From: Chryseomicrobium aureum
Lineage (GTDB): Bacteria; Bacillota; Bacilli; Bacillales_A; Planococcaceae
Direction of reading: 5' to 3'
Assembly: GCF_016909155.1 (NCBI RefSeq)
Contig: NZ_JAFBFG010000005.1
Location: 1 to 64,000, forward strand
Length of the DNA stretch: 64,000 nucleotides
Each line of letters opens with the position of its first letter. The stretch's first letter is position 1. Positions 52,803 through 62,205 of the stretch are shown piece by piece. The position numbers were made by a program, and so were the translations under genes. Below the pieces are notes generated by a model, which worked only from the letters and a program-made list of their open reading frames with translations, did not search any database and had not been told where the DNA came from.

Positions 52803-54086
52803 ATGATGACACGACAAGAGCAGGTTGAACAACTACGTAAAGAATGGAACGAAAATGAACGTTGGCAAGGAATTGAACGTCCATATTCTCCGGAAGAGGT
52901 TGTAAAGCTACGCGGTTCGGTTGTAGTAGAGCAGACGCTGGCACGACGTGGAGCAGATCGACTTTGGAACTCACTTCATACAGAAGATTTTATTAACGCG
53001 CTGGGTGCACTTACTGGGAACCAAGCCGTTCAACAAGTGAAAGCAGGCTTGCAAGCTATCTATTTAAGCGGATGGCAGGTAGCAGCAGATGCAAACCTTT
53101 CCGGTCAAATGTATCCAGACCAGAGCTTGTACCCGGCAAACTCAGTCCCAGCAGTGGTGAAGCGGATCAACCAAGCACTACAGCGCGCGGATCAAATTGA
53201 TCATGCAGAAGGACGCGAAGATGGATTTGACTGGTTTGCACCAATCGTTGCAGATGCAGAAGCAGGATTTGGCGGACCACTGAACGTATTCGAATTGATT
53301 AAAGGGATGATTGAAGCCGGAGCAGCGGGCGTCCACTTAGAAGATCAACTCGCTTCAGAGAAAAAATGTGGACACTTGGGCGGGAAAGTTCTTCTCCCAA
53401 CACAGAATGCTATCCGCAACTTAGTGGCAGCTCGACTAGCAGCAGACGTACTAGACGTTCCAACCTTGATCGTAGCACGCACAGATGCAGATGCAGCGGA
53501 CATGGTGACAAGTGATATCGATGAGCGCGATCACGCATTCATTACAGGCGAGCGTACACCAGAAGGATTCTTCAAAACAAACCCTGGTATCGAACAAGCC
53601 ATTGCACGTGGACTTGCGTACGCTCCGTATGCAGACCTTGTCTGGTGTGAAACGTCTCACCCGAGTTTAGAAGAAGCGAAACAATTCGCAGATGCCATTC
53701 ACGCGCAGTTCCCAGGAAAGATGCTCGCGTATAACTGTTCACCATCCTTTAACTGGGAAGCAAACCTAGACCAGGAGACAATTGCGAAATACCAAGTCGA
53801 ACTTGGCAAGATGGGCTACAAGTTCCAGTTCGTGACACTTGCAGGTTTCCATAGCTTGAACCACGGTATGTTCGAACTAGCACATGCTTACAAAACAGAA
53901 GGAATGGCTGCTTACTCTCGCTTGCAACAAGCTGAATTTGATTCAGAAGTAAAAGGATACACAGCGACGAAGCACCAACGCGAAGTTGGAACAGGATACT
54001 TTGATGAAGTATCACAGATCGTTTCAGGTGGTATGTCATCGACAACCGCAATGAAAGGCTCAACAGAAGTCGCGCAATTTGCGTGA
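52803..54086 (+). CDS. aceA: Isocitrate lyase
   Basis: This 427-residue glyoxylate-shunt enzyme splits isocitrate to succinate and glyoxylate. The catalytic signature [11 protein letters not shown], with its active Cys, follows [26 protein letters not shown] and the [10 protein letters not shown] stretch are also typical. The start at 52803 follows AAGGGTGAG and gives the standard length. An in-frame ATG at 52767 adds 12 residues. aceB follows 20 bases later. Confidence 0.96.
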   Translation: MMTRQEQVEQLRKEWNENERWQGIERPYSPEEVVKLRGSVVVEQTLARRGADRLWNSLHTEDFINALGALTGNQAVQQVKAGLQAIYLSGWQVAADANLSGQMYPDQSLYPANSVPAVVKRINQALQRADQIDHAEGREDGFDWFAPIVADAEAGFGGPLNVFELIKGMIEAGAAGVHLEDQLASEKKCGHLGGKVLLPTQNAIRNLVAARLAADVLDVPTLIVARTDADAADMVTSDIDERDHAFITGERTPEGFFKTNPGIEQAIARGLAYAPYADLVWCETSHPSLEEAKQFADAIHAQFPGKMLAYNCSPSFNWEANLDQETIAKYQVELGKMGYKFQFVTLAGFHSLNHGMFELAHAYKTEGMAAYSRLQQAEFDSEVKGYTATKHQREVGTGYFDEVSQIVSGGMSSTTAMKGSTEVAQFA

Positions 54087-54106
54087 TTCGGGAAGGAGGG
54101 AAACTG

Positions 54107-55732
54107 ATGACGCAACTGACTACTTCGATTGCAATCAAAGCGCCTCAGGATGAAGCCGTCCGCCAGGTGCTGACACCGGAAGCCCTGCAGTTTCTAGAAG
54201 GACTCCACCGGACATTCAATGCACGTCGAAAAGAGCTTTTAGAGGCACGTGAAGTGCGTCAAAAAGAACTAGACTCAGGTAGCAAGCTCGACTTTTTACC
54301 AGAGACGAAAGAGATTCGGGAAGGCGACTGGACGGTCGCCGAACTCCCGAAAGATTTACAAGACCGCCGTGTGGAAATCACGGGACCTGTTGACCGGAAG
54401 ATGGTTATCAATGCCTTGAACTCAGGGGCAAAACTATTCATGGCTTGTTTCGAAGATGCGACAGCACCGACGTGGCATAACATGATCCATGGTCAGATTA
54501 ATATGTACGATGCGATTCGGAAGACAATTTCCTACACGCAGCCTGGGACTGGCAAGACCTACGCATTAAACGATGAGGTCGCAGTATTACAAATTCGCCC
54601 CCGTGGGTGGCATTTGCTAGAGAAGCATGTAGAAGTAGACGGAGAGCCTATGTCAGGGGGACTATTCGATTTCGGACTCTACTTTTTCCACAACGCCAAA
54701 GAACTGTTGGCCCGAGGAAGTGGCCCGTATTTCTATCTACCGAAGCTCGAGCATCATTTAGAAGCGCGTTTATGGAATGACGTGTTTAGATATGCACAAG
54801 ATACACTTGGGGTTCCCCAAGGCTCGATTCGTGCAACGGTGCTGATCGAGACGATACCTGCAGCTTTCCAAATGGACGAGATCTTGTACGAATTACGTGA
54901 CCATTCAGCAGGTCTCAACTGTGGGCGTTGGGATTATATCTTCAGCTACATTAAACGTCTGCGGAATCAACCGGACGTTATCTTGCCGGATCGTGGTCAA
55001 GTCACGATGACCTCACCATTCATGCGCGCGTATACATTACTTGCCATTAAGACGTGCCATAAACGTAATGCGCCGGCAATGGGTGGGATGGCTGCTCAAA
55101 TTCCGATTAAAGGAGACGAAGCAGCAAACGCGGCGGCATTTGATAAAGTACGAGAAGACAAACGCCGTGAAGTGACGGATGGGCATGACGGCACATGGGT
55201 TGCACACCCAGCGTTAGTTGCCGTGGCAATCGATGAGTTCAACGAGCATATGCCAGAGCCGAATCAGATTTTGCGAAAGCGAGACGATGTAACTGTAACG
55301 GCTGAAGACTTAGTGGAAGTATTGAAGGGCACTATCACAGAAAATGGTTTACGTGTGAACTGCTCAGTAGGTGTCCAGTACATCGCTTCATGGTTACGAG
55401 GGAACGGAGCAGCACCTATCAATCACTTGATGGAAGACGCTGCAACAGCCGAAATCTCTCGCACCCAAGTCTGGCAATGGATTCGCCATCCGGAAGGGAA
55501 GGTAGAGGATGGTCGTAAAATTACAGCTGACCTTGTAGACCAGGTCCTCGAGGAAGAATTGCACAAGCTACAAGAGCAATTTGGAAACGATGTATATGCC
55601 AACGGACGATTTGAAGAGGCTGCTAGTCTCTTTAGACGATTAGTTCTAAACGATGAGTTTATCGAGTTTCTCACAGTACCTGGCTATGACCAGTTGGAGG
55701 AGGTGACTGACCATGAATCAACCGAATCGTGA
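54107..55732 (+). CDS. aceB: Malate synthase A
   Basis: This 541-residue enzyme condenses glyoxylate with acetyl-CoA to malate. Motifs visible are the N-terminal [60 protein letters not shown] with the catalytic Arg and Glu, [14 protein letters not shown], and [17 protein letters not shown]. The start at 54107 follows AAGGAGGGAAAC. It forms one operon with aceA, completing the glyoxylate shunt for growth on acetate or fatty acids. Confidence 0.96.
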   Translation: MTQLTTSIAIKAPQDEAVRQVLTPEALQFLEGLHRTFNARRKELLEAREVRQKELDSGSKLDFLPETKEIREGDWTVAELPKDLQDRRVEITGPVDRKMVINALNSGAKLFMACFEDATAPTWHNMIHGQINMYDAIRKTISYTQPGTGKTYALNDEVAVLQIRPRGWHLLEKHVEVDGEPMSGGLFDFGLYFFHNAKELLARGSGPYFYLPKLEHHLEARLWNDVFRYAQDTLGVPQGSIRATVLIETIPAAFQMDEILYELRDHSAGLNCGRWDYIFSYIKRLRNQPDVILPDRGQVTMTSPFMRAYTLLAIKTCHKRNAPAMGGMAAQIPIKGDEAANAAAFDKVREDKRREVTDGHDGTWVAHPALVAVAIDEFNEHMPEPNQILRKRDDVTVTAEDLVEVLKGTITENGLRVNCSVGVQYIASWLRGNGAAPINHLMEDAATAEISRTQVWQWIRHPEGKVEDGRKITADLVDQVLEEELHKLQEQFGNDVYANGRFEEAASLFRRLVLNDEFIEFLTVPGYDQLEEVTDHESTES

Positions 55733-55835
55733 AGCGAACCCAAAAGTATGCCGCGAGTGTGGCACTGTCATTCGTGAGCAAGTCGAGTCTCAACTATTTG
55801 AATGTGAGCGTTGCTTGAACAACCAACCGGAATAA
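55713..55835 (+). CDS. YhfH-family tiny zinc-ribbon protein
   Basis: This 40-residue protein ([20 protein letters not shown], then [20 protein letters not shown]) has two Cys-x2-Cys pairs, as in B. subtilis YhfH. It begins inside the aceB 3' end, behind GGAGGAGG, and overlaps aceB by 20 bases. It probably folds around one zinc ion. Function is unknown. A strong terminator follows. Confidence 0.75.
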   Translation: MNQPNREANPKVCRECGTVIREQVESQLFECERCLNNQPE

Positions 55836-55844
55836 CTTAGAGTG

Positions 55845-55874
55845 CCCCTTCTGCTTCGGCAGAAGGGGTTTTTT
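55845..55874 (+). terminator. Terminator of the aceAB-yhfH operon
   Basis: A perfect 10-bp stem CCCCTTCTGC / GCAGAAGGGG with a TTCG tetraloop is followed by TTTTTTC. Confidence 0.93.
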
Positions 55875-55890
55875 CTAAGGAAGGCCGAGT

Positions 55891-56040
55891 TTAGTTTCCA
55901 TAAAATCATTTGGGGCGTTAAAGAAGGAAGTACGGTCTTTAATGAGGGAAGTACGGGCGTTAAGTGCTGCATTTGGGGCGTTAAAGAAGGAAGTACGGGC
56001 GTTAATTCAAGTTTACAGTCTAACGCCGATTACTTCCGCT
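55891..56040. repeat. 21-bp-period array, core GGGCGTTAA
   Basis: After TTAGTTTCCATAA (55891-55903), units start exactly 21 bases apart at 55913, 55934, 55955, 55976 and 55997. Most open GGGCGTTAA and end GGAAGTAC. The array closes with an inverted unit (TAACGCCGATTACTTCC). It lies between the aceAB terminator and the DUF421 gene. Confidence 0.82.
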
Positions 56041-56066
56041 CATACTATCCACAAGAGGTGATCCCC

Positions 56067-56768
56067 ATGTGGACCGAAGACATCAACGCACTTGAAATGA
56101 TCCTGCGTACCACCGTAACGTTTATAGCTCTACTTCTACTCACCCGCTTTCTAGGAAAAGAACAACTTAGCCAGCTCACTATGTTCAACTATATTACCGG
56201 CATCACCATCGGATCCATTGCTGCCGATTTGGCCGGGCAAGCAGAGACACCATTCATCGACGGTATGATTTCACTCATCATCTGGACGCTGCTCACACTT
56301 CTCGTTAGTTGGATCTCTTTAAAATCCATGCGTGCAAAAACCTTACTAAATGATGAACCATCCGTTGTCATTCGAAAAGGAAAAATTCTGCATCGTGAAC
56401 TGAAAGCCAGTCGTCTTCCGGTAGAAGATTTGAAGATGCTGCTCCGCCTTCAAGGAATTTTCTCCATTACAGAAGTCGAGCACGCCATCCTTGAAACAAA
56501 TGGAGAACTGAGTGTCTACAAAAAATCGGCGAACCAACCCGCCACCAAAAAGGATATGCAGTTGCCGACGAAACCGACATATTATATTCCCACTCAACTC
56601 ATCACGGACGGGGTGATCATTGAACGTAATTTAGTGGAACTTGGTCTTTCGAAAGGCTGGCTTTTGAAAGAACTCAAAAAAGCGGGGTACCAAGAACCCG
56701 ATCAAATATTCTATGCGGAACTTCAAGAGAACGGTAAACTCTATATCGACAGTGGCAATGACGAGTAA
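56067..56768 (+). CDS. DUF421-domain membrane protein (YetF-like)
   Basis: This 233-residue protein has three N-terminal transmembrane helices (TVTFIALLLLTRFLGKEQLS and the YITGITIGSIAADLA hairpin). A cytoplasmic alpha/beta domain follows (NDEPSVVIRKGKILHRELKA, LPVEDLKMLLRLQGIFSITE). The family is common in sporeforming Firmicutes and of unknown biochemical role. The start at 56067 follows AAGAGGTGATC. A longer frame from 55842 would translate the repeat array. Confidence 0.87.
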   Translation: MWTEDINALEMILRTTVTFIALLLLTRFLGKEQLSQLTMFNYITGITIGSIAADLAGQAETPFIDGMISLIIWTLLTLLVSWISLKSMRAKTLLNDEPSVVIRKGKILHRELKASRLPVEDLKMLLRLQGIFSITEVEHAILETNGELSVYKKSANQPATKKDMQLPTKPTYYIPTQLITDGVIIERNLVELGLSKGWLLKELKKAGYQEPDQIFYAELQENGKLYIDSGNDE

Positions 56769-56798
56769 TCTCTTCGCAAACGCGAGGGGATTTTTTGA
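56768..56798 (+). terminator. Probable terminator of the DUF421 gene
   Basis: CTCTTCGC pairs with GCGAGGGG around AAAC with G-T and mismatch positions, followed by TTTTTTG. Confidence 0.6.
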
Positions 56799-56885
56799 TT
56801 TCTTAAGAATTTCTTCAGAAATCTCCCCCTTACTTGTTAAGAATTGAGAGGTACAATAGAAATAGATGGAAGGAGGCGGTCGAAC

Positions 56886-57578
56886 ATGACACCATTTACA
56901 GTACTCGTCACAGATGATGACCAAGAAATTCGAGATGGGATTGAAATCTATTTAAAAAATGAAGGGTACCAGGTGCTAAAGGCCGCTAACGGACTAGAAG
57001 CACTTGCACTATTAGAACAACAGGAAGTTCACTTGATGATTATGGATATTATGATGCCTCAGATGGACGGAATCCAAGCGACATTTAAAGCGCGGGAAAC
57101 ACAAAACATCCCCATCATCATGCTCTCTGCAAAATCAGAGGATACCGATAAGATTCACGGCTTATCCGTTGGTGCAGACGATTACGTAACAAAGCCATTC
57201 CACCCGATGGAGCTCGTTGCTCGCGTGAAATCACAGCTACGTCGGTACACAAAGCTGGGGACCTATGAAGGTTTGCAGTCGGTAATTGAGAAAGATGGTT
57301 TAGTGTTAAACCAAGAGTCGAAAGAAGTCACGCTCGAGGGAGAACCCCTAAAGTTGACACCAACGGAGTTCAAAATCACGGAGCTGTTCATGCGTAACCA
57401 AGGGCGTGTGTTCTCGATTCCGGAAATCTATGAACGTGTGTGGCAAGAGCCTGCGTACAATGCAGAGAACATTGTGGCGGTACATATTCGAAAGATACGT
57501 GAAAAAATGGAAGCGGATCCGAAAAATCCGCGCTATATAAAGGTGGTGTGGGGCGTTGGCTACAAGATGGACAAGTAA
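56886..57578 (+). CDS. OmpR-family response regulator
   Basis: This 230-residue regulator has a receiver domain (TVLVTDDDQEIRDG, phosphoacceptor D in LMIMDIMMPQMDG, Lys in DDYVTKPFHP) and an OmpR/PhoB winged helix (KLTPTEFKITELFMRNQG, YNAENIVAVHIRKIREK). The start at 56886 follows AAGGAGGCGG. The cognate kinase starts at 57720, with a small ORF between them. Confidence 0.95.
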   Translation: MTPFTVLVTDDDQEIRDGIEIYLKNEGYQVLKAANGLEALALLEQQEVHLMIMDIMMPQMDGIQATFKARETQNIPIIMLSAKSEDTDKIHGLSVGADDYVTKPFHPMELVARVKSQLRRYTKLGTYEGLQSVIEKDGLVLNQESKEVTLEGEPLKLTPTEFKITELFMRNQGRVFSIPEIYERVWQEPAYNAENIVAVHIRKIREKMEADPKNPRYIKVVWGVGYKMDK

Positions 57579-57723
57579 ATGGGAGACGATTCTTTCGGTA
57601 GTTGTCATGTTAATCGGCCTCGCCACCATTGGCTATTGTGCGTACTGCTTCACACAAGCGGCGGAGACATCGAGCTGGCTTGCTCAGTTGAAGCGTTTTA
57701 TTGATCGAGGGGGATTAGGATGA
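57556..57723 (+). CDS. Small single-span membrane protein between regulator and kinase
   Basis: This 55-residue ORF starts with TTG, eight bases after AAAGGTGG. It overlaps the regulator 3' end by 23 bases, and its TGA overlaps the kinase ATG. It encodes one transmembrane helix (ILSVVVMLIGLATIGYCAYC) and a basic/aromatic C-terminal tail (SSWLAQLKRFIDRGGLG). The tight coupling on both sides supports real translation, but the start is non-standard and I know no family. It could modulate the kinase. Confidence 0.5.
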   Translation: MATRWTSKWETILSVVVMLIGLATIGYCAYCFTQAAETSSWLAQLKRFIDRGGLG

Positions 57724-59834
57724 AAAAAGAACGACATTTGGGGAAATGGATCACGGTGGGAGTGCTCATCACACTGATTTTGACGACCCTGCTCACTTGG
57801 ACAGGAAACCGTCATGAGTTTTTGAACGACTTTCAAGATACAGATAGTTTTCACGGCACTATTGATTATGAAATCTTGGAGCGGTTGGGAGCTCTTTTAG
57901 TAGAACCCTTAACAGAAGAAGAGTTGTTAACAATGTACTCTGTTTCTTCTGGAGACATCGAAGAATATCGATTTCGCTATGGAAATCTAAATACACAAAT
58001 TCAAAGTATCATGGACCAATATGAGCCTGTGGAAGGACAAGAACTTGGTCCAGAGTTACAAGAAGAGCGCGACGCGAAAATTGCGGATATCCGTAAAAAC
58101 TTTAGTGATGATGACTATGTGAGCGAGAAGTTGGAGGCAGAGTGGGAACGAGATGTAGCAACATACTTGGCGAATCTTAAAGTTGCGCAGCGCAACTATT
58201 TGTCGAACTATCCTGGCATTGGTTACTCTTTGACAAACAATGAGACAGGTGAGACCTTTGATCGAGAAGGTTCAGCTGGCGTTAAGTTTACGTATGGTAG
58301 TGATGGTAGATGGCTACAAATGTCTCGCTTTGATAATTACGGGGAAAACACAGTATCTCTCAATGAAAAAGTGGATACAATCTATGCAAATTATAGCGGA
58401 ACAGTTACGATTCCAAATGCATTTGTTGGCCAACCATTACAGCAGTACAAGGTTCGCCAAACATTGTTTTGGGTTCTCACTGTTCTGGGGTTACTTTCCT
58501 TATTAGGGGGAGTGATTGCCTGGAGAAAATGGAAGCAAGATCTACTAGCAAGTTCATTGGTGTCAGATTTAAATTCGAAACCGCAAGAAGTCCGAGCGTT
58601 ATTCGCAGGAGCTACAATGTGGCTAGGCTACTCTATTACAGAAATGATTGCTAGAGGTTTAGCTTATTCTAGTTCGTATCAAACCATCCCGATTCTTGAA
58701 TTTGGGTTTGCTGTACTCTTTTTTACTGTATTTATGATTTTGTTAATCAGTATTACGCAAACAATAGACGACTATTCATATGAAACTTCACTGCTGAAAA
58801 GAGTGGTTGAAGGCTTAAAAGGTTTATTTCTAAACCGAAGTCTTGCTTGGCAAGCCATCATTATCTTGGTCATTGTCTTCTTCTGGGGATTTGGAACAGT
58901 ATTGTCTGGTATAGTCGGCGGATTGATTCTCGTTTGGATTCCTGCTACGGTATTCATCGGGATTCCAGCGCTTTACTTCCTATTTAGTCGAATTGCTTAC
59001 TTGAATCGAACAATGGTGCAAACGGCTCGATTAAGCGATGGTGTGGTGAATGAGCCATTTGAAATCAAGGGGCGTTCCCGATTAACAGAGCATGCAAAAG
59101 TGCTGAATGGCTTGCGCGACCAACTAGTGACGTCACAGTCGTCTCAAGTGAAGAGCGAACGATTAAAGTCCGAGCTGATTACAAACGTGAGTCATGATTT
59201 ACGTACACCATTGACTTCTATCATTACGTATACAGATTTACTGAAGAATCCAGAGTTAACTGCTGAACAGCGTGAGCAGTATGTAGGTGTTCTGGAACGG
59301 AAATCCGCGCGTTTGAAAACATTAATTGAAGATCTATTCGATGTGTCGAAAATGGCTTCCGGCAATATCGAATTGCACAAAACAAAAGTCGATGTCGCTT
59401 CCTTACTGCAGCAAGCCATTGCGGAGCAGCAGGAAGCACTGGATAAACAAAATCTAGATGTACGTGTCAGCATCGCTTCTCAGCCGGTACATGCATATAT
59501 GGATGGACAGAAAGTATGGCGCGTGTTTGATAATTTACTTCTAAACATCAGCAAATATTCAATGCCTGGAACGCGCGTATACGTGGCGTTACAAGAAACA
59601 CCAACGCACGCCGTCGTCACTTTCAAAAACATTTCGCAATATGAGTTAGGGGACGATACGGCAGAACTAACGGAACGGTTTAAACGAGGAGATCAAGCGC
59701 GTCACACAGAAGGATCTGGTTTAGGTCTTGCTATTGCGCAATCGATTGTGACGTTGCATAACGGTGAGTTTGATCTGAGCTTGGACGGAGATTTGTTCAA
59801 AGTGACGATTCTGCTTCCTAAAGGGGCGATGTAG
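57720..59834 (+). CDS. Sensor histidine kinase with large membrane sensor
   Basis: The protein has 704 residues. One N-terminal helix and an extracellular domain of about 220 residues are followed by a membrane region with about five more helices (255-430). A HAMP-like linker, HisKA (SELITNVSHDLRTPLTSIIT with the phosphoacceptor His) and HATPase_c (NLLLNISKYSMPGT, a GSGLGLAIAQSIV motif) follow. The N box is NLLLNISK rather than the usual NLLxNAxK, a conservative variant. Signal unknown. It is coupled to the small ORF upstream and followed three bases later by a lipoprotein. Confidence 0.9.
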   Translation: MKKERHLGKWITVGVLITLILTTLLTWTGNRHEFLNDFQDTDSFHGTIDYEILERLGALLVEPLTEEELLTMYSVSSGDIEEYRFRYGNLNTQIQSIMDQYEPVEGQELGPELQEERDAKIADIRKNFSDDDYVSEKLEAEWERDVATYLANLKVAQRNYLSNYPGIGYSLTNNETGETFDREGSAGVKFTYGSDGRWLQMSRFDNYGENTVSLNEKVDTIYANYSGTVTIPNAFVGQPLQQYKVRQTLFWVLTVLGLLSLLGGVIAWRKWKQDLLASSLVSDLNSKPQEVRALFAGATMWLGYSITEMIARGLAYSSSYQTIPILEFGFAVLFFTVFMILLISITQTIDDYSYETSLLKRVVEGLKGLFLNRSLAWQAIIILVIVFFWGFGTVLSGIVGGLILVWIPATVFIGIPALYFLFSRIAYLNRTMVQTARLSDGVVNEPFEIKGRSRLTEHAKVLNGLRDQLVTSQSSQVKSERLKSELITNVSHDLRTPLTSIITYTDLLKNPELTAEQREQYVGVLERKSARLKTLIEDLFDVSKMASGNIELHKTKVDVASLLQQAIAEQQEALDKQNLDVRVSIASQPVHAYMDGQKVWRVFDNLLLNISKYSMPGTRVYVALQETPTHAVVTFKNISQYELGDDTAELTERFKRGDQARHTEGSGLGLAIAQSIVTLHNGEFDLSLDGDLFKVTILLPKGAM

Positions 59835-59836
59835 GT

Positions 59837-60313
59837 ATGAAGAGAGTGCTGATAGTGCTAATGTCAGTAGTACTACTAGCTGGATGTGCCAATGAAAATG
59901 CTGGGGAAACGAAGGTGGAACTGTTTGACTATGAGGGCTCCTATGTAGGATCTCCAATGTCGACAACCAATATTTTAAAGCTTCTACCGGACTATGGCCT
60001 CGAGTGGAAACAAATGGCCCTAGAAACAAAGAAAGAACCTTATGGCATTGAGCTCTATTACGAGAAAGCAGAACCGGAAATTGCGAGGGAAGCGGCTCGA
60101 ACTTATAGCCTGCACTTGCTACGATTGATTACGAATGCTGACTTCGTAACACTACATGCAGGAACTACTTCCTATACGTATACACGTGAACAATGGGAAT
60201 CGTGGCTCGGGCTTCCTCTTGAACGCTACGCATCAGAAGAGGAACTGAAGCAAGCGGTTCAAATGAAAGTGGAGCAAGATCCGGGCAGAGAAGGTCTCAA
60301 CGAAACCTCATAA
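59837..60313 (+). CDS. DUF4825-like lipoprotein
   Basis: This 158-residue protein has a lipoprotein signal (KRVLIVLMSVVLLAGC, Cys17). A domain follows with ELFDYEGSYVGSPMSTTNIL and LKLLPDYGLEWKQMALETKK, matching DUF4825 as I recall it. It starts two bases after the kinase and is presumably part of the sensing system at the outer membrane face. Function unknown. Confidence 0.75.
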   Translation: MKRVLIVLMSVVLLAGCANENAGETKVELFDYEGSYVGSPMSTTNILKLLPDYGLEWKQMALETKKEPYGIELYYEKAEPEIAREAARTYSLHLLRLITNADFVTLHAGTTSYTYTREQWESWLGLPLERYASEEELKQAVQMKVEQDPGREGLNETS

Positions 60314-60345
60314 TGTGGTACGATGGGGAAAAGGAGGCGGTTCGG

Positions 60346-60717
60346 ATGAAAAAAGAATTGCATGAACTGACACGTCTACCAGCAGATACGCGGTATGAGG
60401 TCTTTTTACACACAGTAGTAGAGAACAAAGAAGTGTGGGGACTGTTCCAAGAAGGCTGGGCAACAGCTGAAGATACAAAAGGTGCTCAACGTATTTTCTT
60501 CTGGCCTTCAGAAGAATTTGCCAAGCACCAAGCGGCAAAAGAATGGCCCGGGTTCACACCTAAACCGATTGCGCTGGATGAGTTTATAGAAGCGTGGCTA
60601 CCAGGTCTTGAAAAGGATGAGATTCAAATTTCAGTGTTCTCAACTGCAAAAGATGAAATTTTGGTTGAGGCAGAGACGTTGCTTGAGGATTTGGAAGATC
60701 TAGAAAGCGAGGCGTAA
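60346..60717 (+). CDS. DUF2750-family protein
   Basis: This 123-residue acidic cytoplasmic protein has the DUF2750 pattern (LPADTRYEVFLHTVVENKEV, WGLFQEGWATAED, FFWPSEEFAKHQ). The role is unknown. The start at 60346 follows AAAGGAGGCGG. An upstream in-frame start at 60313 is less likely. It is followed four bases later by a YjbR gene. Confidence 0.8.
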   Translation: MKKELHELTRLPADTRYEVFLHTVVENKEVWGLFQEGWATAEDTKGAQRIFFWPSEEFAKHQAAKEWPGFTPKPIALDEFIEAWLPGLEKDEIQISVFSTAKDEILVEAETLLEDLEDLESEA

Positions 60718-60721
60718 TCAG

Positions 60722-61090
60722 ATGCTGAACGATAACGAAGCTCTCCATGCGTTCTTTCTATCTTTACCAGGAACTACTCATGATTACAAAGAAGAGTGGA
60801 CCGCTGACCGCTATATGATTGGTGACAAGATGTACGCGATGCTTGGCGGAGACAAAGAGGGAACAGCTATATTGACGTTAAAAGCAGAACCTTCGTATGC
60901 AGAAGAACTTCGTACAGAGTATGAAGCGATTGTCCCTGGCTACTACATGAACAAAACACACTGGAACTCAATCTATCGTGACGCAGGATTACCAGATGAA
61001 TTGATTGGAAAGTTAATCCGACATTCGTATGAACAGGTTTTGGAAAAGCTTCCGAAGCGCACAAAACGTGAAATTTTAGGCGATTATTAA
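60722..61090 (+). CDS. MmcQ/YjbR-family protein
   Basis: This 122-residue protein has the YjbR fold signature (SLPGTTHDYKEEWTADRYMI, PGYYMNKTHWNSIYRD, DELIGKLIRHSYEQVLEKLP). The family has a DNA-binding-like fold with no agreed function. It forms a small operon with the DUF2750 gene. A hairpin with a short T tail follows at about 61097-61122. Confidence 0.85.
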   Translation: MLNDNEALHAFFLSLPGTTHDYKEEWTADRYMIGDKMYAMLGGDKEGTAILTLKAEPSYAEELRTEYEAIVPGYYMNKTHWNSIYRDAGLPDELIGKLIRHSYEQVLEKLPKRTKREILGDY

Positions 61091-61203
61091 ACTCAACCCC
61101 CTTTCTCTTTTCGAGAAGGGGATTTATTTTATGGAATTTTTGTTGCATTTGCAATAAAATGCATTTACAGTGAAGAGAACGACTAGTAAATAGGGGTGGC
61201 AAG

Positions 61204-61656
61204 GTGGCAGAGATTTTAAGAGAGATTGGAATGATTGCGAGGGCCCTCGATTCCATCAGTAATAGTGAGTTTAAAGAGTTTGAATTAGCAAAAGGCCATT
61301 ATTTGTACTTAGTCCGAATCTGCGAACAGCCAGGAATTATTCAAGAGAAGGTGGCCGAACAAATCAAAGTGGATCGCACTACGGCAGCAAGAGCTATTCA
61401 GAAGTTGGAACAAAATGGACTGATTGAAAAACGACTTGAACCGTCGAATCGTAAAAATAAATATTTATACCCGACTGCAAAAGGTTTACAGATATATCCT
61501 CAGATTTTAAAAGAACATAGACATTCAGAGAATGTTGCGCTAAATGAATTAACTGAACGTGAAGCCGAGCTATTAGAACAATTGTTGGTTCGAGTAAGGC
61601 ATAATATTGAGAAAGACTGGGAAGCCGTAAAAAAAGGACAGAAACGAATCTATTGA
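61204..61656 (+). CDS. MarR-family regulator
   Basis: This 150-residue protein has the MarR winged helix (EKVAEQIKVDRTTAARAIQK, LEQNGLIEKRLEPSNRKNKY) within long N- and C-terminal dimer helices. The start is a GTG at 61204 (VAEILREIGMIARALDSISN). It precedes paiA-paiB by 18 bases in one operon and probably regulates them. Confidence 0.88.
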   Translation: MAEILREIGMIARALDSISNSEFKEFELAKGHYLYLVRICEQPGIIQEKVAEQIKVDRTTAARAIQKLEQNGLIEKRLEPSNRKNKYLYPTAKGLQIYPQILKEHRHSENVALNELTEREAELLEQLLVRVRHNIEKDWEAVKKGQKRIY

Positions 61657-61674
61657 GAAGGGTTGAAGGAAAAG

Positions 61675-62205
61675 ATGACAGTGACACTACGAAAATGCAG
61701 TATAGAAGACATTGAAACGATTCAACAGATAGGCCGCCAAACCTACTTTGAAACATTTGTTGCTTACAACACGGAAGAAAACATGAATGATTATTTGCAA
61801 AAGGCATTTGCAAATTCAAAACTTCATAAAGAACTAAAGAACCCTGACTCAGAATTTTACGTGGCAGAAAAAGACGGGAAAGTCGCCGCTTATTTAAAAA
61901 TCAACCAGTCGGGCGCACAAACTGAACCTATGGATTCTGATCATCTAGAAATTGAAAGAATCTATGTATTGAAGGAATTCCAGAAGCTCGGATTAGGAAA
62001 ATTACTTTATGATAAAGCGCTTGAAAGAGCGAAGGAACTTGCGAAATCTAAAATCTGGTTGGGTGTCTGGGAAAATAATCACAATGCGCTCGCCTTTTAT
62101 TCAAAGATTGGATTTGAGCGAATTGGACAGCACTCCTTCTTCATGGGAGACGATGAACAAATTGACTACATCTTACTCAAAGTAGTGAAAGAAGAGGTGT
62201 ATTGA
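61675..62205 (+). CDS. paiA: Spermidine/spermine N-acetyltransferase PaiA
   Basis: This 176-residue GNAT enzyme closely follows B. subtilis PaiA (KCSIEDIETIQQIGRQTYFE, IERIYVLKEFQKLGLGKLLY, WLGVWENNHNALAFYSKIGF, HSFFMGDDEQIDYI). It acetylates polyamines to detoxify them. The start at 61675 follows AAGGA. The TTG at 61663 is less likely. Its stop overlaps the paiB ATG. Confidence 0.88.
   Translation: MTVTLRKCSIEDIETIQQIGRQTYFETFVAYNTEENMNDYLQKAFANSKLHKELKNPDSEFYVAEKDGKVAAYLKINQSGAQTEPMDSDHLEIERIYVLKEFQKLGLGKLLYDKALERAKELAKSKIWLGVWENNHNALAFYSKIGFERIGQHSFFMGDDEQIDYILLKVVKEEVY

Noticed and set aside
55842-56066. N-terminal extension of the DUF421 protein
   Set aside because: It translates the terminator and the 21-base repeat array. 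The ATG at 56067 has its own ribosome binding site and begins where family proteins begin.
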